From positions 372,001 through 436,000 of the forward strand of contig WWBZ02000062.1 of the NCBI GenBank assembly GCA_011503125.2: DNA of 64,000 bases. The letters run 5' to 3'. The DNA comes from Botryosphaeria dothidea (Eukaryota; Ascomycota; Dothideomycetes; Botryosphaeriales; Botryosphaeriaceae). Position 1 is the first letter of the stretch, and the number at the start of each line of letters is the position of its first letter. Below are positions 42,696-53,897 of the stretch, piece after piece. The position numbers were made by a program, and so were the translations under genes. The notes below the pieces were generated by a model. It searched no databases. It was not told the DNA's origin and was given only the letters and a program-made list of their open reading frames with translations.

Positions 42696-44306
42696 TCAGT
42701 AGAACACCTTCACTCTGCCCTCTTCATCCTCTGCATCCACCACCAACGCTCCCAAGCCCTCAACCCGCTCGAATCCCTGCAACCCCGGCCGTCTCGCCGC
42801 CTCCGCGATGTCGACCTCCCCACTCACGGCGCAGCAGAACACAGTGCTCCACCCATTCAACGCCGCGTTGTGGTACGCCCTCGCCACGCACGCCTCCCTG
42901 CTGCCCACCATCTCCAGCTTATACACCTTCTCCTCGCCCCTGCCGCCCGAAGAGCCCGGCCGCCCCGACGGCGGTGGCGGCGGGTACGGGCCGTAAGCCT
43001 CGAGCGCCAGGTCCTCGTCAACCGCCGCCGCCGGCCGCAGCCGCGGCGCCTCCGTGACGAGATAGAAGGTCAAGAACGCGGCGTCGATGGCGCGGCGGTT
43101 GCGCACCTCGCAGGCGGCGCCGGCGCCGCACTGCGCGTCGGCAGGGCCGTCGCCGCGCGGCAGGCACCAGCAGCTGCGGGCGCGGTTCGCGGCGCCCATG
43201 ACGTCGCCGACGCAGACGCGGACGACGTCGGCGCAGGCAGGGCGCGGCGCCTTGTTGTGGTTGTTGGCGCCGGGGCCGGGCATCTCGGGCGACGCCAGGC
43301 CGGCGGCCTCGAGGGCGCAGTGGCGCCGCAGCTCGACCGCGGGCGGGCGCGCATACCAGCGGTCCGGCTCGGCGTGGCGGAAGAGCCAGAGGTGGGCGTG
43401 CAGATCGAAGGGCGTGGCCGCGTGGTGCGTCAGCGCGGCGCGCCGGTTGAGCCCGCCCACGGGCAGGCGCACGATGCGCTCGAGCGGCGGCCGGGCGTTG
43501 GGCGGGATGCACGGCCGGAGCTGCGCGGCCGAGTCGACGACTTCGAGGTCGTTCAGGCCGACTCGGCGTCTGCGGGTTGGTGGTCCTGCCATGTTGATTG
43601 GGGGTGGCGGCGGAGGCGGTGGAACACCCGCAACGGGAAGGCCGTTATGGTATTGCATTGGTGGTGGTGGTGGTGGTGGAGGAGGAGGAGGAGGCGGCGG
43701 TGGCGGTGGTGGTGGTGGACATGGTCCTTGGACAGGACGGTTTCCATAGTTGTGGATAAAAGGATGAGGTGGTGGAGGAGGGTTTCGAAAGGTCATGGGA
43801 GGCAGAGGTGGAAGTGCTGGTGGTCCAGACTCTGGTCCCATGTGATAGGAAGTGGCGGTATCGAGCTCATCTTCTAGTTCTGAAGGCGGATTGGGCCGTT
43901 CAATGGGTGGCTTCTCCGACAAGGTCGTGTCGTCTGCAATGCGTTGCTGCTCTTCAACGATCGATGCTTGGATGGAGTTTTGCTGGTTGGGATCAATTGA
44001 TGATTCATTCCCCTGCTCGTCATCCTTGTTGTCTCCCGACTTTTCTTCCAGATGATAATCATCAGGGTTGCGCTCGCCCGCCTTCTGATCATCGTTGGGT
44101 GAATCTTCCAATTCGCCGCCATCAGTTTCCAGCTTAGCCTCACGATCGGATGACGGTGGCCTGTCATCCTGATCCGAGGACTCCGCAGGATTTCTGTGTC
44201 TGACGGGCAGCATGTTAGCTGAGTGAGAGTCGGTAAAGGTCAAATCTATGGGAGGATTGGGGACGCAGTTCCAGTCAACAATGACAATGTCATTGAAATC
44301 ATCCAT
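42696..44306 (-). CDS. Polyproline-rich protein of unknown function
   Basis: Single-exon frame of 536 residues from ATG 44306 (MDDFNDIVIVDWNCVPNPPI); the open frame continues upstream without a better ATG. Residues 1-170 are acidic and low-complexity. Residues ~175-265 hold several uninterrupted proline runs, the longest about 20, alternating with glycine- and aromatic-containing spacers, a good ligand for profilin, SH3 or WW domains. The C-terminal 270 residues are globular and Cys-containing: FDLHAHLWLFRHAEPDRWYA, CADVVRVCVGDVMGAA, and AYHNAALNGWSTVFCCAVSG. I do not recognise this domain. The C-terminal part is strongly GC-rich, which creates a 476-codon antisense frame. No signal peptide or membrane segment. 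It could be a formin-like adaptor by composition only. Confidence 0.6.
   Translation of the reverse strand: MDDFNDIVIVDWNCVPNPPIDLTFTDSHSANMLPVRHRNPAESSDQDDRPPSSDREAKLETDGGELEDSPNDDQKAGERNPDDYHLEEKSGDNKDDEQGNESSIDPNQQNSIQASIVEEQQRIADDTTLSEKPPIERPNPPSELEDELDTATSYHMGPESGPPALPPLPPMTFRNPPPPPHPFIHNYGNRPVQGPCPPPPPPPPPPPPPPPPPPPPMQYHNGLPVAGVPPPPPPPPINMAGPPTRRRRVGLNDLEVVDSAAQLRPCIPPNARPPLERIVRLPVGGLNRRAALTHHAATPFDLHAHLWLFRHAEPDRWYARPPAVELRRHCALEAAGLASPEMPGPGANNHNKAPRPACADVVRVCVGDVMGAANRARSCWCLPRGDGPADAQCGAGAACEVRNRRAIDAAFLTFYLVTEAPRLRPAAAVDEDLALEAYGPYPPPPPSGRPGSSGGRGEEKVYKLEMVGSREACVARAYHNAALNGWSTVFCCAVSGEVDIAEAARRPGLQGFERVEGLGALVVDAEDEEGRVKVFY
43590..43735 (+). repeat. GGT/GGA/GGC triplet repeat encoding polyproline
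   Basis: Imperfect GGN repeats on the plus strand give CCN proline codons on the minus strand within the polyproline gene. Length polymorphism is expected here. Confidence 0.85.
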
Positions 44307-47176
44307 TGGACGACAGAGTTTGCGCTGAGGAGGGTGCTGAGGAGGCCTGTGGGCATTCAAAGGGCGTGGCTAGACCTTATAATAAGCGCGAGAGGCAAAG
44401 ACCACAGCAGCAGGCGGAAACAGCAGCCTTGATGCGGGCTCGTTCAGGCGACCAGCAGCGTATTCGGGGCTCTCTGGTAACCAATGGAATCTTGAGAGAC
44501 CATATATTCGGTCGCCTACATCTGTGAAACGGGCGAGAGGCAGGCAACGGGGTCAGCATGCGTCTGCCGCTGCCGCCTCATCTGTAAGGGTCAGTCCACT
44601 GCACAAGCAGTTTCCCACATGGCACAGGACACGAGACATTGGAAGCACAAAGGATAGATAGCTCACGCAAGAGCATGCAGTGCGAAATATGGAAAAGCCG
44701 GCCCGTCAACCTTCTTGCTCGAGCACCCTTAAATAGTGCAGCACAATGAGCTGGCGGTGGCTGGAAAAAAACACGTCAAACGTTCCAGATACTGTAAAGC
44801 TGCGCGGAAAAACCTACGGAAGGCAAGACGGAAAGCCAACCTTAATCCAAGCTGGCGGTCGGTACCATGCGTCGGACCGGCCGCCGCGGATGGGTGCAGG
44901 GGAGAGGCGGTGTGAAAGGAAATCCCTGCTGGTGCTTCTTAGCATGCTTTTTTCTGGTACGCTACCGCAGCTTGCTTTTTCTGCTCTAGTATCTGCCGAG
45001 CACCGTAAACTCGTGGTTTAGACTTGGAGATCTCGCGTGGCACTCTTGCCCACATGTTTGCGGAGGTTCGAGCATGGGGTCTTCTTGAGACAAACAACTC
45101 GTTACCTCGCACAGTGAACCACAAGAGGTCGTCTTTCAGGATGTAACACTCCGCGGGATAGCTGTACACATCAGAAAAGTGAGGCGGCAAATTCCAGGCG
45201 GTTACAAGAATGCTCGTGGTCCTTTCTCAGGTTGATCAATCCTACGACCTGAGCCGTGAGCTCGTCTCCAGGAGCAGACATAGCGATCCATACTTCCATT
45301 GCCTTCCCGCGCCGCATCGCGTCAGACACGAGTGGGTCCCGAAAAAGAAGCCGGCGATAATAGAATGCACGACACGTCAGATGCCTCATGGTCCCGCGTT
45401 TCTGGGAGCCCCCGGGCCAACCATAGAAATAACTCTCGAGCTTCTAAACGCCATCGAGCAAGCACTGGCTGTAGTAACCCATTTCTCGCCTTAGCCGAAG
45501 CTGGAACATGAGGCTGCGGATAGGCACGAAGAAGCGGAGTGAGAGGCCAGGTGATGGACACGTCATGGCCACCGGTCTGTGAGTTGGGGGCGTACAAGCA
45601 TCATAGAAGCCTCTTTCGCATCTCTACTCGTCCATGGCAAGAGTAAAAACCGGGTAGTGCGCCCGAAGTCTGAGGCCGGATGACTGGGTCGCGACTGTTG
45701 CCTTGTACCGCAGATCACCATAACGACCGAATAGAACGCGCTGGAAACCATCTGGCCAGATTCTCACAGCAGGCAGCTAGTGAGGCTACCATTGGAGGCT
45801 TGGAGCTGACTCGAGAGTGACCAGAATCTCCGTTGTGAGGCGTGCCTTGGCCGGGGATGGCGATGTCCGAAGGGTTGGCGAGGCACCGGTGAAGCACTTG
45901 GCCTGTAGATTTTGCTGTGCCTCTGTCCTTGCGCAGCTGTGCCGGGTACTGTCAAGAAGAGGTGCAGCTCTTGGATCTGGACCGCGTTCTGCTGGTCCCT
46001 ACATGCACCGAGAAAGTAAATCTGACCGCGGTAGTCCCGACACGACCGGTGAGCATATAGTGAGGCCCTCAGCCTTCATTACTGCAGCGTCGTTGTGTCC
46101 TATACCGTCGATGAGGCTGGTAAAACACGGCACTGGGCTAGGAGAGACACCGGGCGCATTTCGAGCTGGCGCAAAGAAAAGGGGCAACGCGGAATGTTTG
46201 CCTCCCCCCTCAGCTTCAGAGAAACAAACGACTGCCAACGAAGCGAAAAGAGCCTCTCTGGTGCGCATTGCCTTGGAGCTTCTTTCAGCTCTCGTCCCGA
46301 TATGAGCTGAGTTGCAATGGGAGCACAGTTCTATTGGCCAGCGTCCTGCGTCGTTCAGCTGGGCAAAACGTTGCCACTCACTTGATGGTCCTATGACTGA
46401 TTCCAAGCTCTTTATTGCTCCGATTCAATGTCTTTCCAATTCCATGTGTCAGCCTTGAGTTCACAGGAGTTCGTCATGTCTTGAATTGGCATGTACACAT
46501 CCAGGGGCGATGGATCTCTCTTCGTCGGGTAAGTAGTGAGACAGGGTGGGTGTTCTCACGACTGTAAGCGGGAAGTTTCGACAAGGACGAGGCCAGGAAC
46601 GCAGGCAATGTTGCACAGGGAACAGGGAGAAGAGACGGTACTGATGTCACAGGTATAGGTACAGGTGTGGTTGAATGAGGCTCTAGGATTCTGTGCGTGC
46701 CTTTTTTGCCTGGCGCGGCCAGCTCGGCCCGGTTACACAAAAGGCATTCTGCTATGCTGACGTAATGCCGATCATAGCCATACAAGCATCTTGACAGTAT
46801 TCGCACGGCGATGATTCGTTGAGAAGTTGTTCCACACATGGCAAAGTACAGGCCATTGTAATGCATAGCAACGCTAATTTCAACAGCACTCACGCGAGGT
46901 CGGAGCATTTGTCAGGACGTACGCTTCAAGTCCTCTTGTGCGGCCTCAATACTAGTAAGGCGAAGTAAGTGTTTTGCTGCCAGGCCTTAAGGCGACAGAA
47001 CGATTCAACATATATTCACATGATCCTCCCTTCTTGAGTCGCTAAACGGAACACACCCATTGCAAATGAAAAAGCGGTTAGGAGCCTCAACTACCCGCAG
47101 AGAAGAATGGCTGTAAGCATCCGATAGAATCTTCCTTGCGGGATACGAAGAAATCCACTGCCCATTTCGTCTCGGA
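44307..47176. other. Intergenic region, no gene seen
   Basis: 2.9 kb between the promoter side of the polyproline gene and the 3' end of the MAPEG-like gene. Frames of up to 162 codons overlap one another on both strands and lack domains. I see no tRNA or repeat. Confidence 0.45.
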
Positions 47177-47732
47177 CTAGGACGTGAAAAGGGAGGTCTT
47201 TGCGTGAAGAGCATTTCCACCGACGACCAGCATGGTAAAGTTCGCCAATATAGCAACATTGCTAGGGCAGGTCAGTCAATTCAATGCAAGCGAGGATCAA
47301 GGGGAGTACATACAAGAACATGCTTCTGGCGGTGCCCTTGCCCTGCAAGTACGCCCACTTGTAGCCTGAACGGCTGAGGAACCACACGAGATGGTACAGG
47401 TTCTGGTACCCGGGGGAGACGCCGCCGAGCCACCCAACCAAGGTTGCGACGAGATAGAGCGGCATGTTCTCGGCAAGGTTGGCTGCGGCTCCCTTGGAGC
47501 GAATGATCTTGGTGCGCTTTTCAGGACTGACAACGCCCTTGTCCTGCTCGGCGTGATGAATAAGGGATGCCGGGTCTTTGTTGTTTTCGCCGAGGAGCCT
47601 GGTTGAATAGTACATGCGAGGGGTTGCGACGATGTTGATGCCGTAAGTCAGAATGACCGAGAGGATGGGTGTCGGAGGGGCTCCGAAGGGCCTGAGGGTA
47701 GAGAAGAGGCCTGGGGAGGCTGAGGTCGCCAT
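47177..47732 (-). CDS. MAPEG-like four-helix membrane protein
   Basis: Small integral membrane protein related to the MAPEG group (microsomal glutathione transferases and eicosanoid enzymes). Two exons, 47732-47314 and 47261-47177, with a 52-bp intron (GTATGT donor, TTGACTGAC branch), 167 residues. Splicing replaces a dead-end frame by FNVAILANFTMLVVGGNALH, a convincing fourth membrane helix. Other hydrophobic segments are at about 20-40 (TPILSVILTYGINIVATP), 90-110 (NMPLYLVATLVGWLGG) and 115-130. The family-like block AAANLAENMPLYLVATL corresponds to the conserved NxxEN/P loop region. Catalytic activity cannot be judged; many fungal members are uncharacterised. ATG 47732 is in a good context (CACCATGG). 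It is divergent from the ARF-GAP gene. Confidence 0.75.
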
Positions 47733-48413
47733 GGTGGATAGATTGGCAGTCAATTCTGGGACTGAGGGGAATTAATTGATGATGAAGCGCGATGGAAGAT
47801 GGGCGCCGACGGCTCATATACATATATTTGAATCGCGTAAATGCGTCATAGCTTTCAGCCCCGGTGCGGGGAGTGAAGGATGCGGCGGCGTCCCACCACA
47901 GTTACGACCCCGTTTTCATCTCCATCCGCTTACTTTCTTGGTGCTACGTGGCGTGATATCCATAGACCGGTTTGCTGAAACGCACGAAAGAGCAGCAGGC
48001 GGAGGAACAGACAGACCGTGTGCAGCTGTGGCTCCATGGCTGCCTTGACGGCTGACGGTCGCGCCGACCGCCGCAGAGCATCGATTGCTGCATTCTGCGA
48101 CTCATCCGGCGCGCCTGGAGCAGTAATATGGACAGATCATCGAGCAAAAAGGTCGGCGTGAGCATGGTTTTGAGACGAAGCAAGGAATCGATCACAACAT
48201 GGCAGCAGGGCGGGCCGATCACGTGCGCGAGGCGGCGGCGATTCATGCCACTTTGCGGCTTTCTGTGGCCAGGGTGTTGCCCGAGACGCATCGGGCTGAA
48301 CACCATCGCCAAATCGCCATAACCTGCATCCAGTCGCTCCCAATCCGCCCCGCACCCACCACCTCCCTCCACGTACCCCGAAAGCCCGCCCGCGCCCCCG
48401 CGCATCCCTCACC
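47733..48413. promoter_or_regulatory. Divergent promoter region, MAPEG-like / ARF-GAP
   Basis: 681 bp between divergent genes; a TATATACATATA stretch lies near 47817-47828, about 90 bp upstream of the MAPEG-like start. No coding frame is convincing. Confidence 0.5.
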
Positions 48414-50164
48414 ATGGCGGCCACCAAGCAAGAGTCGCAGAAGATTTTCGAGAAGCTCAAGACCAAGCCCGCCAACAAGGTCCGCCCGCCCCTGTCCTCC
48501 AGCCCCCAGCGCTGCCCGCTGACTCCTGCCTGCGCCCACAGATATGCTTCGACTGCGGCGCGAAGAACCCCACCTGGTCGTCGGTGCCCTTTGGCATCTA
48601 CCTGTGCCTCGACTGCTCCGCCAACCACCGTAACATGGGCGTGCACATCTCCTTTGTGCGCTCCACCAACCTCGACAGTATGCCCTCCCGTGCCAATGCC
48701 TTGACTCCGCCGCTGACAACCCCAAAGTCTGGCAGTGGGACCAGCTCCGCATCATGAAGGTCGGCGGCAACGAGTCGGCCACAAAGTACTTCCAGTCCCA
48801 CGGCGGCACCGCCGCCCTGAACAGCAAGGACCCCAAGGCCAAGTACAGCTCCAACGCTGCCACCAAGTACAAGGAGGAGTTGACCCGGCGGGTCGCTGTG
48901 GACAAGAAGCAGTAAGCCGCCCCGCCGCCCCGCCGCACCATGTCAATGCCCGCTGACCAGCCAGGTACCCCAACGAGGTCGTCATCACCGACGTCCCCGA
49001 CCCCGAGACCTCCGGCTCCAACACCCCGGCCGGCGACGAGGACGACTTCTTCTCGTCCTGGGACAAGCCCACCATCAAGCGCCCCAGCAACCCGCCCTCG
49101 CGCACCGGCACCCCCGCCGCCGGCAGCCGCACCGGCTCGCCCTTCCTCAACGCCTCGTCCAACGGCAACGGCACCGCCCGCTCCAAGTCGCCGCTGTCCG
49201 CCGGCTCCGAGGCCACCCCGCGCGCCGTCCCCGCCTCCGCCGTGCGCAGCACCAAGACTGCCGCCGCCGCAAAGCCCAAGGCCAACATCCTCGGCGCGAA
49301 GAAGAAGGGCCTGGGCGCGAAGAAGGTCGTCGCGACCAGCTGCGACGCGCTGGACTTCGAGGAGATGGAGCGCAAGGCCAAGGAGGAGGCCGAGCGCATC
49401 GAGAAGCTGGGCTACGACGCCGAGGCCGAGCGCGCCGCTGCGGAGGAGTCCGCGAAGGCGAAGGAGGCCGAAAGCCGCGCCAGCATCGTCAGCCCGACGC
49501 CGGTGAGCCCGCGCGGTGGGTTCGGCTCCACGGGCAAGGAGCGCAACAGCGGGGACGTCGAGCGTTTGGGCATGGGCGTCGCGAGGCTGGGCTTCGGCCA
49601 GGTTGCCGGCGGCAGCAAGCCTGCTGCGGCACCGAAGAAGATGGGCGGATTTGGCGCGACGAGCCGTGCTGCTGATGATGGTACGTTGCAGCTATCCGAT
49701 GGATTGAGAGGGTCGTCAGGGGTCTGGTTGCTAACAACAAACTTTGCGCCTCAGAGTCGGAACGCTACGCTCGCGAGAAGTTCGGCACGCAAAAGGGCAT
49801 CTCGTCCGACGAGTTCTTCGGCCGTGGTACCTTCGATCCCAGCGCGCAGAACGAGGCCAAGACGCGTCTCCAAGGTTTCGAGGGCGCTACCTCCATCAGC
49901 AGCAACGCGTACTTCGGGCGTCCCGAGGACGAAGGTTCCGCCGTCGATGATTACGGCGACCTTGAGACCGCGGCGAAGGACTTCGTGCGCAAGTTCGGTA
50001 TCACGGCTGGCGATGATTTGGATAACTTGACAAACCTTCTGGGAGAGGGTGCGACGAGGTTGCAGGGTAAGTCCATCTTTGGGGATATCACATTTTGCGG
50101 AATATATCGCTGATTTTTGATTTCTTTTTTCACAGGTGCCATCCGCAACTACCTCAACAGTTAA
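48414..50164 (+). CDS. ARF GTPase-activating protein, Glo3/ARFGAP2-3 type
   Basis: Stimulates GTP hydrolysis on Arf1 during COPI vesicle formation at the Golgi. Six exons: 48414-48479, 48542-48677, 48728-48911, 48965-49680, 49755-50066 and 50136-50164, 480 residues, all phases agreeing. The zinc finger of the ArfGAP domain starts in exon 2: [20 protein letters not shown], then [20 protein letters not shown], with the arginine finger in the HRxxG segment. [19 protein letters not shown] follows in exon 3. The C-terminal Glo3 regulatory motif is in exon 5 ([23 protein letters not shown]) and the protein ends AIRNYLNS, typical of Glo3 relatives. The middle is low-complexity and basic (coatomer-binding region in the family). 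Introns have a GTCCGC donor (first) and an AAG acceptor (second). Confidence 0.95.
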
Positions 50165-50994
50165 ATTACCAGTCCCTCTTCCACCTTTAAAGACACGTAC
50201 GCTTCCCTACCAGTCTTGCAAGGTTCGATTCTCGCCATGTGTGTTTTCAATAAAAATCGGTTGGTCACCACGTAAGGTGTTTGTGCAGGAGCAGGGGTCG
50301 CAGTGATTTATGGTCGTTATACTTTTAATGACCGCAGAGCTAAATGACCAGCAACGGCTTGGGATGATGGTGTGGCATGTTGCATCGATGATGGGGCTTT
50401 CACCTCTTCTCTCTCTCTTCTATTGAGGAAACCTTTTGATATACACCTTTCCCTGCATGCTCTTTATATCTGTTCCATCATAAAAGCACAGGGATGTTTT
50501 CCTTTTTTGTTATGGGCTGTTTCCATTTCTTGCGGATCGGGTTTGTCATGGGAAAGATCGGGCTGAGCTCGTGATGTTCTTGGGGGTGGGTGAAGGTTGT
50601 TTCCTTTTTGATAGACAGGATTGAGTATTTTGCCTTTAGTCAAATAATGCGGGTTCTTGATGTAGTTGATGTAGTGACGGCCGAAGTGGATGTTGCGATG
50701 ACAGAAGGGAAGATAAAAAGGTAGTGTTAGTGATCTGACGTATGTGATATGAAAAGTCTTCTGTTCACAATCAACGAGCACATTCGACATACGTCAAATC
50801 GTAAAGAGATTCGAATTGTGAATGACTGTCTACCAAGTTCCCTTTTCCGTACAGGAAGTGATATAAAGACCTCCCAAGTCTGGGAAGAAATCATACCAAA
50901 GAGTGGAAAGAAAAGAAAACACAAAAACATCCTCGATACACCAGAGCGCCATCCCCCGTCCTCCCCCGTCCACGCAATGCGATGCAGCCTTCCA
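50165..50994. other. Intergenic, convergent 3' ends
   Basis: 830 bp between the ARF-GAP and glycosyltransferase genes. A GGTTCGATTCT sequence at 50223-50233 resembles a tRNA B box, but no cloverleaf can be built around it. Otherwise AT-rich, nothing seen. Confidence 0.45.
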
Positions 50995-52734
50995 TCAACC
51001 AAGATACCATTCTCCACTACTCGCTCTCTGGATCCAACGCTTCTTCTGCACACCGAGATCGCTCCTCTTCCTCCTGACGCTCCTCCGCTGATCGACGTAG
51101 AGCCCATCTCCCTCGACATGCGACTCAGGCAACTCAATTCCATGAGCTCCCTCTCCCTCCTTCTGCTCCTCAACCTTCGAACTCGCCGCATCCGGCTTGT
51201 CCGCCTCCACCTTCTGCCGCTCCTTCTCCCTCTCCTCCTCCGCGTACTCGCTGCCCCACGCATCCTCCAGCCCCTTGCCGGGCAGCCCGCAGTCCAGCGT
51301 GCCCCACTTCTTCGTGTACAGATCGCGGCCGTACCCGGCCGTCTCCCACCACGCGCGCTGAAAGCCCCGGGGGTCGTACGTCCACGGCTCGCCCTTGCCA
51401 CCCTTCTGCCTGTCCTGCCACGAGTTGCGCTCGCCGCCCTGCTTGCGCGCCTGCAGGTTGCGGAAGAGCGCCAGCAGGCCCTGGAAGCGCGGCGAGTTGG
51501 GCCGGCTGTCCGGGTCGTCGAGCAAGCGCGGGAGGTCGGAGAAGAGGTGCTCGGCCGTCATGTTGGGGTTGAGGCGGGCGGCGAGCTCGACGCGGTAGCG
51601 GGCGAGCTGGGCGGCGGCCTGCGTGGCGTTGAGGTGCAGCTGGGCGGCGGGGAAGAAGCGCGCTTCGAGGCTTTCGGGCGTGTCGCCGGCCTGGTCGGCG
51701 ACGTCGAAGATGTGGCCGGCCGAGACCTCGTCCTTGGTGTAGCCGTGGAGGAGGATGCGGGCGTAGGCGTCGCAGTCGGTGTTGTAGTATGGGACGAAGA
51801 CGTCCCAGGCGCCGATGCGGCGCCAGGCGGCGACGTTGATTAGCGAGAGGTTGTCGAATTCGAAGAACTTGATGGCCCAGTCGCCCGTCGTGTTGCGCAT
51901 CTCGGAGGCCGGCCGCGCCCAGGTGATGTTGGGGTTGGGGTGCGGGGCGGTGGTTTCGTCGAGGACGTCGAGGACGCGCCCGTAGAAGGACTTGTAGGGC
52001 TGGGCGGCCTCGTCGCTGAGCACGCCGACGTCCATGTGCGACCAGAAGAAGTAGGGCCACTTCTCGGCGAGGGCGAGGCGGAGGAAGAAGTTTTGGAGCT
52101 GGGCGAAGTTCAGGAGGGTTGGGGCTTGGAGGATGGAGACGCCGTAGCGGCTGCGGTAGAGGGGATAGTCGATGAAGAAGGGGTTGTCATGGGAGAGGAG
52201 GCCTTCGTCATTGGCGTTCATGGTGCCCGTGTTGTCGATGATGATGATGTCCTCGCGGGGCCAGCCCGCAGCAATCCAACCAAGCACTGCTTGGCGGAGC
52301 ATGTCGTTATTACGCGTGAAGGGAAGGAGAAGAGGAGTGCGGGGTCGTTCTTCAGGTGGATGGTTGTATGGCGCTACGTGTGGACGGAAGTCATTGCCGA
52401 TGGGAGGGAAGTAGAACTGGCTTGCGTCTTTTCCACGGCCCAGAATGGGCCCAGTATTGGTGGAGTTTGCATTTTCTTCGTTGACTTCTTCGTGCGACTT
52501 GTTGGGGACATCAAAATCAGGAAGTTCAGTATAACGAATGACTGGTAGGAAAATAACCAAGCAAAGGCACGCTAAGATGGAGAAGAGGATGAAGCGAGTC
52601 TTGTAACAGAAAGACCGGCCTCCCGGCTTGGTGGTAGGTGATGGAGGCTCTGACGAATCCTCGCTATCTGGCAACCGCGAGTATGCCTGCTTCGATAGCG
52701 AAGAAGGATCGAAGAAAGCGCCGAAGAAGGGCAT
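50995..52734 (-). CDS. Type II membrane protein, probable fungal glycosyltransferase
   Basis: Intronless gene for 579 residues. A cytosolic N-terminus of about 45 residues (MPFFGAFFDPSSLSKQAYSR) precedes one membrane helix (TRFILFSILACLCLVIFLPV), giving a type II, Golgi-like topology. The lumenal domain shows LLLPFTRNNDMLRQAVLGWI, DIIIIDNTGTMNAN and WPYFFWSHMDVGVLSDE, the layout of a GT-A fold with a nucleotide strand and an acidic metal site, then YYNTDCDAYARILLHGY. N-glycosylation sequons occur (NITW, NMTA, NATQ). The C-terminal 80 residues are charged and repetitive (EEEREKERQKVEADK). I recall similar uncharacterised proteins in many ascomycetes; the donor and acceptor sugars are unknown. 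It is divergent from the EED gene. Confidence 0.72.
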   Translation of the reverse strand: MPFFGAFFDPSSLSKQAYSRLPDSEDSSEPPSPTTKPGGRSFCYKTRFILFSILACLCLVIFLPVIRYTELPDFDVPNKSHEEVNEENANSTNTGPILGRGKDASQFYFPPIGNDFRPHVAPYNHPPEERPRTPLLLPFTRNNDMLRQAVLGWIAAGWPREDIIIIDNTGTMNANDEGLLSHDNPFFIDYPLYRSRYGVSILQAPTLLNFAQLQNFFLRLALAEKWPYFFWSHMDVGVLSDEAAQPYKSFYGRVLDVLDETTAPHPNPNITWARPASEMRNTTGDWAIKFFEFDNLSLINVAAWRRIGAWDVFVPYYNTDCDAYARILLHGYTKDEVSAGHIFDVADQAGDTPESLEARFFPAAQLHLNATQAAAQLARYRVELAARLNPNMTAEHLFSDLPRLLDDPDSRPNSPRFQGLLALFRNLQARKQGGERNSWQDRQKGGKGEPWTYDPRGFQRAWWETAGYGRDLYTKKWGTLDCGLPGKGLEDAWGSEYAEEEREKERQKVEADKPDAASSKVEEQKEGEGAHGIELPESHVEGDGLYVDQRRSVRRKRSDLGVQKKRWIQRASSGEWYLG

Positions 52735-53897
52735 GTTGGCCCAAAGAAACGAAGAGGTGTAGCCAAAAAGATGGTATGCAGTGGGAGAGCTAGAGGTTGA
52801 GTTTCTTCAGCCTGGACGGCGAGGGGGCCCTCCATGGTATGTACATATGGACGCGGCTATCGGGCCCTCTAATCCCTGTGACACGTACCCAAGAACACAA
52901 GCGTTCCTGCGATAGGGTGTTTCTTTGAGTCGTGGTTCCGGCAGCATGCCGATAAACTTGGCAGGGATACAGTGTCGCCCAATGGGAACGTGGACGGGAG
53001 TGACTCGAACAGACCAGTGTTGCAGATCTACAAGTCCCCTCTTTCCAACCACCATGCCTTCATTCCGGACCGTTGTAAGGCTGACAGTCCCGGGGCTGGG
53101 GGTCGAAACATGTGCAATTCGCTAGCCCCGAAACAGGCGCAAGGTAGTCGTTTGTGGTTTAAACGACTTGCGCAAAACTTGGAGTCAGCTGGTACAGCGA
53201 CATTTGAGGGACTGGCTGTTCATGATTGTACATGCAGACGCGGAACGTTGCAGGGCATCGATCTCATATGATTTGAGAAACGTCTGCGATGGCCCGAATA
53301 GGTGACTCGAGGGCACAGAAAAGGTACAACTCTCGGGTAGAGGTGCGAGATGAGGGGAGAAAGAAGGTTGGTAGTCCAAACAAGCACCGCCTGAGACTGG
53401 ACCGCACTGCTCAGTAGACGAAGCGGCGACTTCGCCGGCACGGAAGATGGCGGGAATGGGGAGCGTGTCAGTCGGGCAAGGATTGGCTGAGTCGGCGATG
53501 CAGCGGGGAATGGCCCGGGGAGAGTTGCACATATGAGTCGAGTGAGATGAAGAGCGGCTGGTGAAGTGAGACGAAGAGGAGGACGAGGGGAAGGGAAACG
53601 GCAGGAGGCGCCCGGAAGCTTTACCCGATACCCGCTCGCTTAGACTTCCCGGAAATCAAACTTAACAAACACCACTTCCGTCGCGCCCAACTTCTGTCGC
53701 CGGGAAACAACGACCCTGCGTGCACCGTCCGCTGTTTATCCTGAGCCTCGGTGCTGCCCGCCGAAGACTAACCCTACCCCACTCTATGGTGAGGTGACAT
53801 CATGGTCGCAAGCGAGCCAGGGTCCCGCCGCGATTAGACTCGAAACGCGTCGACGCGTCAACCTACTCTCCCCTTGCCTTCCGCCCGCATCTTGAAC
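52735..53897. promoter_or_regulatory. Divergent promoter region, glycosyltransferase / EED
   Basis: 1.16 kb; no convincing coding frame. A double MluI cell-cycle box is close to the EED start and is listed separately. Confidence 0.5.
53845..53858. promoter_or_regulatory. Double MCB element ACGCGTCGACGCGT upstream of EED
   Basis: Two ACGCGT cores, 8 bp apart, form a perfect 14-bp palindrome 40 bp before the EED start codon. GAAACGCG overlapping the left core also resembles an SBF/E2F half-site. Clustered MCB sites are typical of genes expressed at G1/S through the Mbp1-Swi6 type factor. Function is inferred from motif and place. Confidence 0.5.

Noticed and set aside
42447..43877. 476-codon plus-strand frame
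   Set aside because: Exact antisense of the GC-rich polyproline gene; composition is Arg/Ala/Gly-rich low complexity and runs of Trp/Arg from the GGT repeats.
50223..50233. tRNA B-box-like sequence GGTTCGATTCT
   Set aside because: No A box at the proper distance and no acceptor or anticodon stems can be paired.
50749..51843. 364-codon plus-strand frame over the glycosyltransferase
   Set aside because: Antisense to the intronless glycosyltransferase gene, whose frame has clear membrane and GT-A features.
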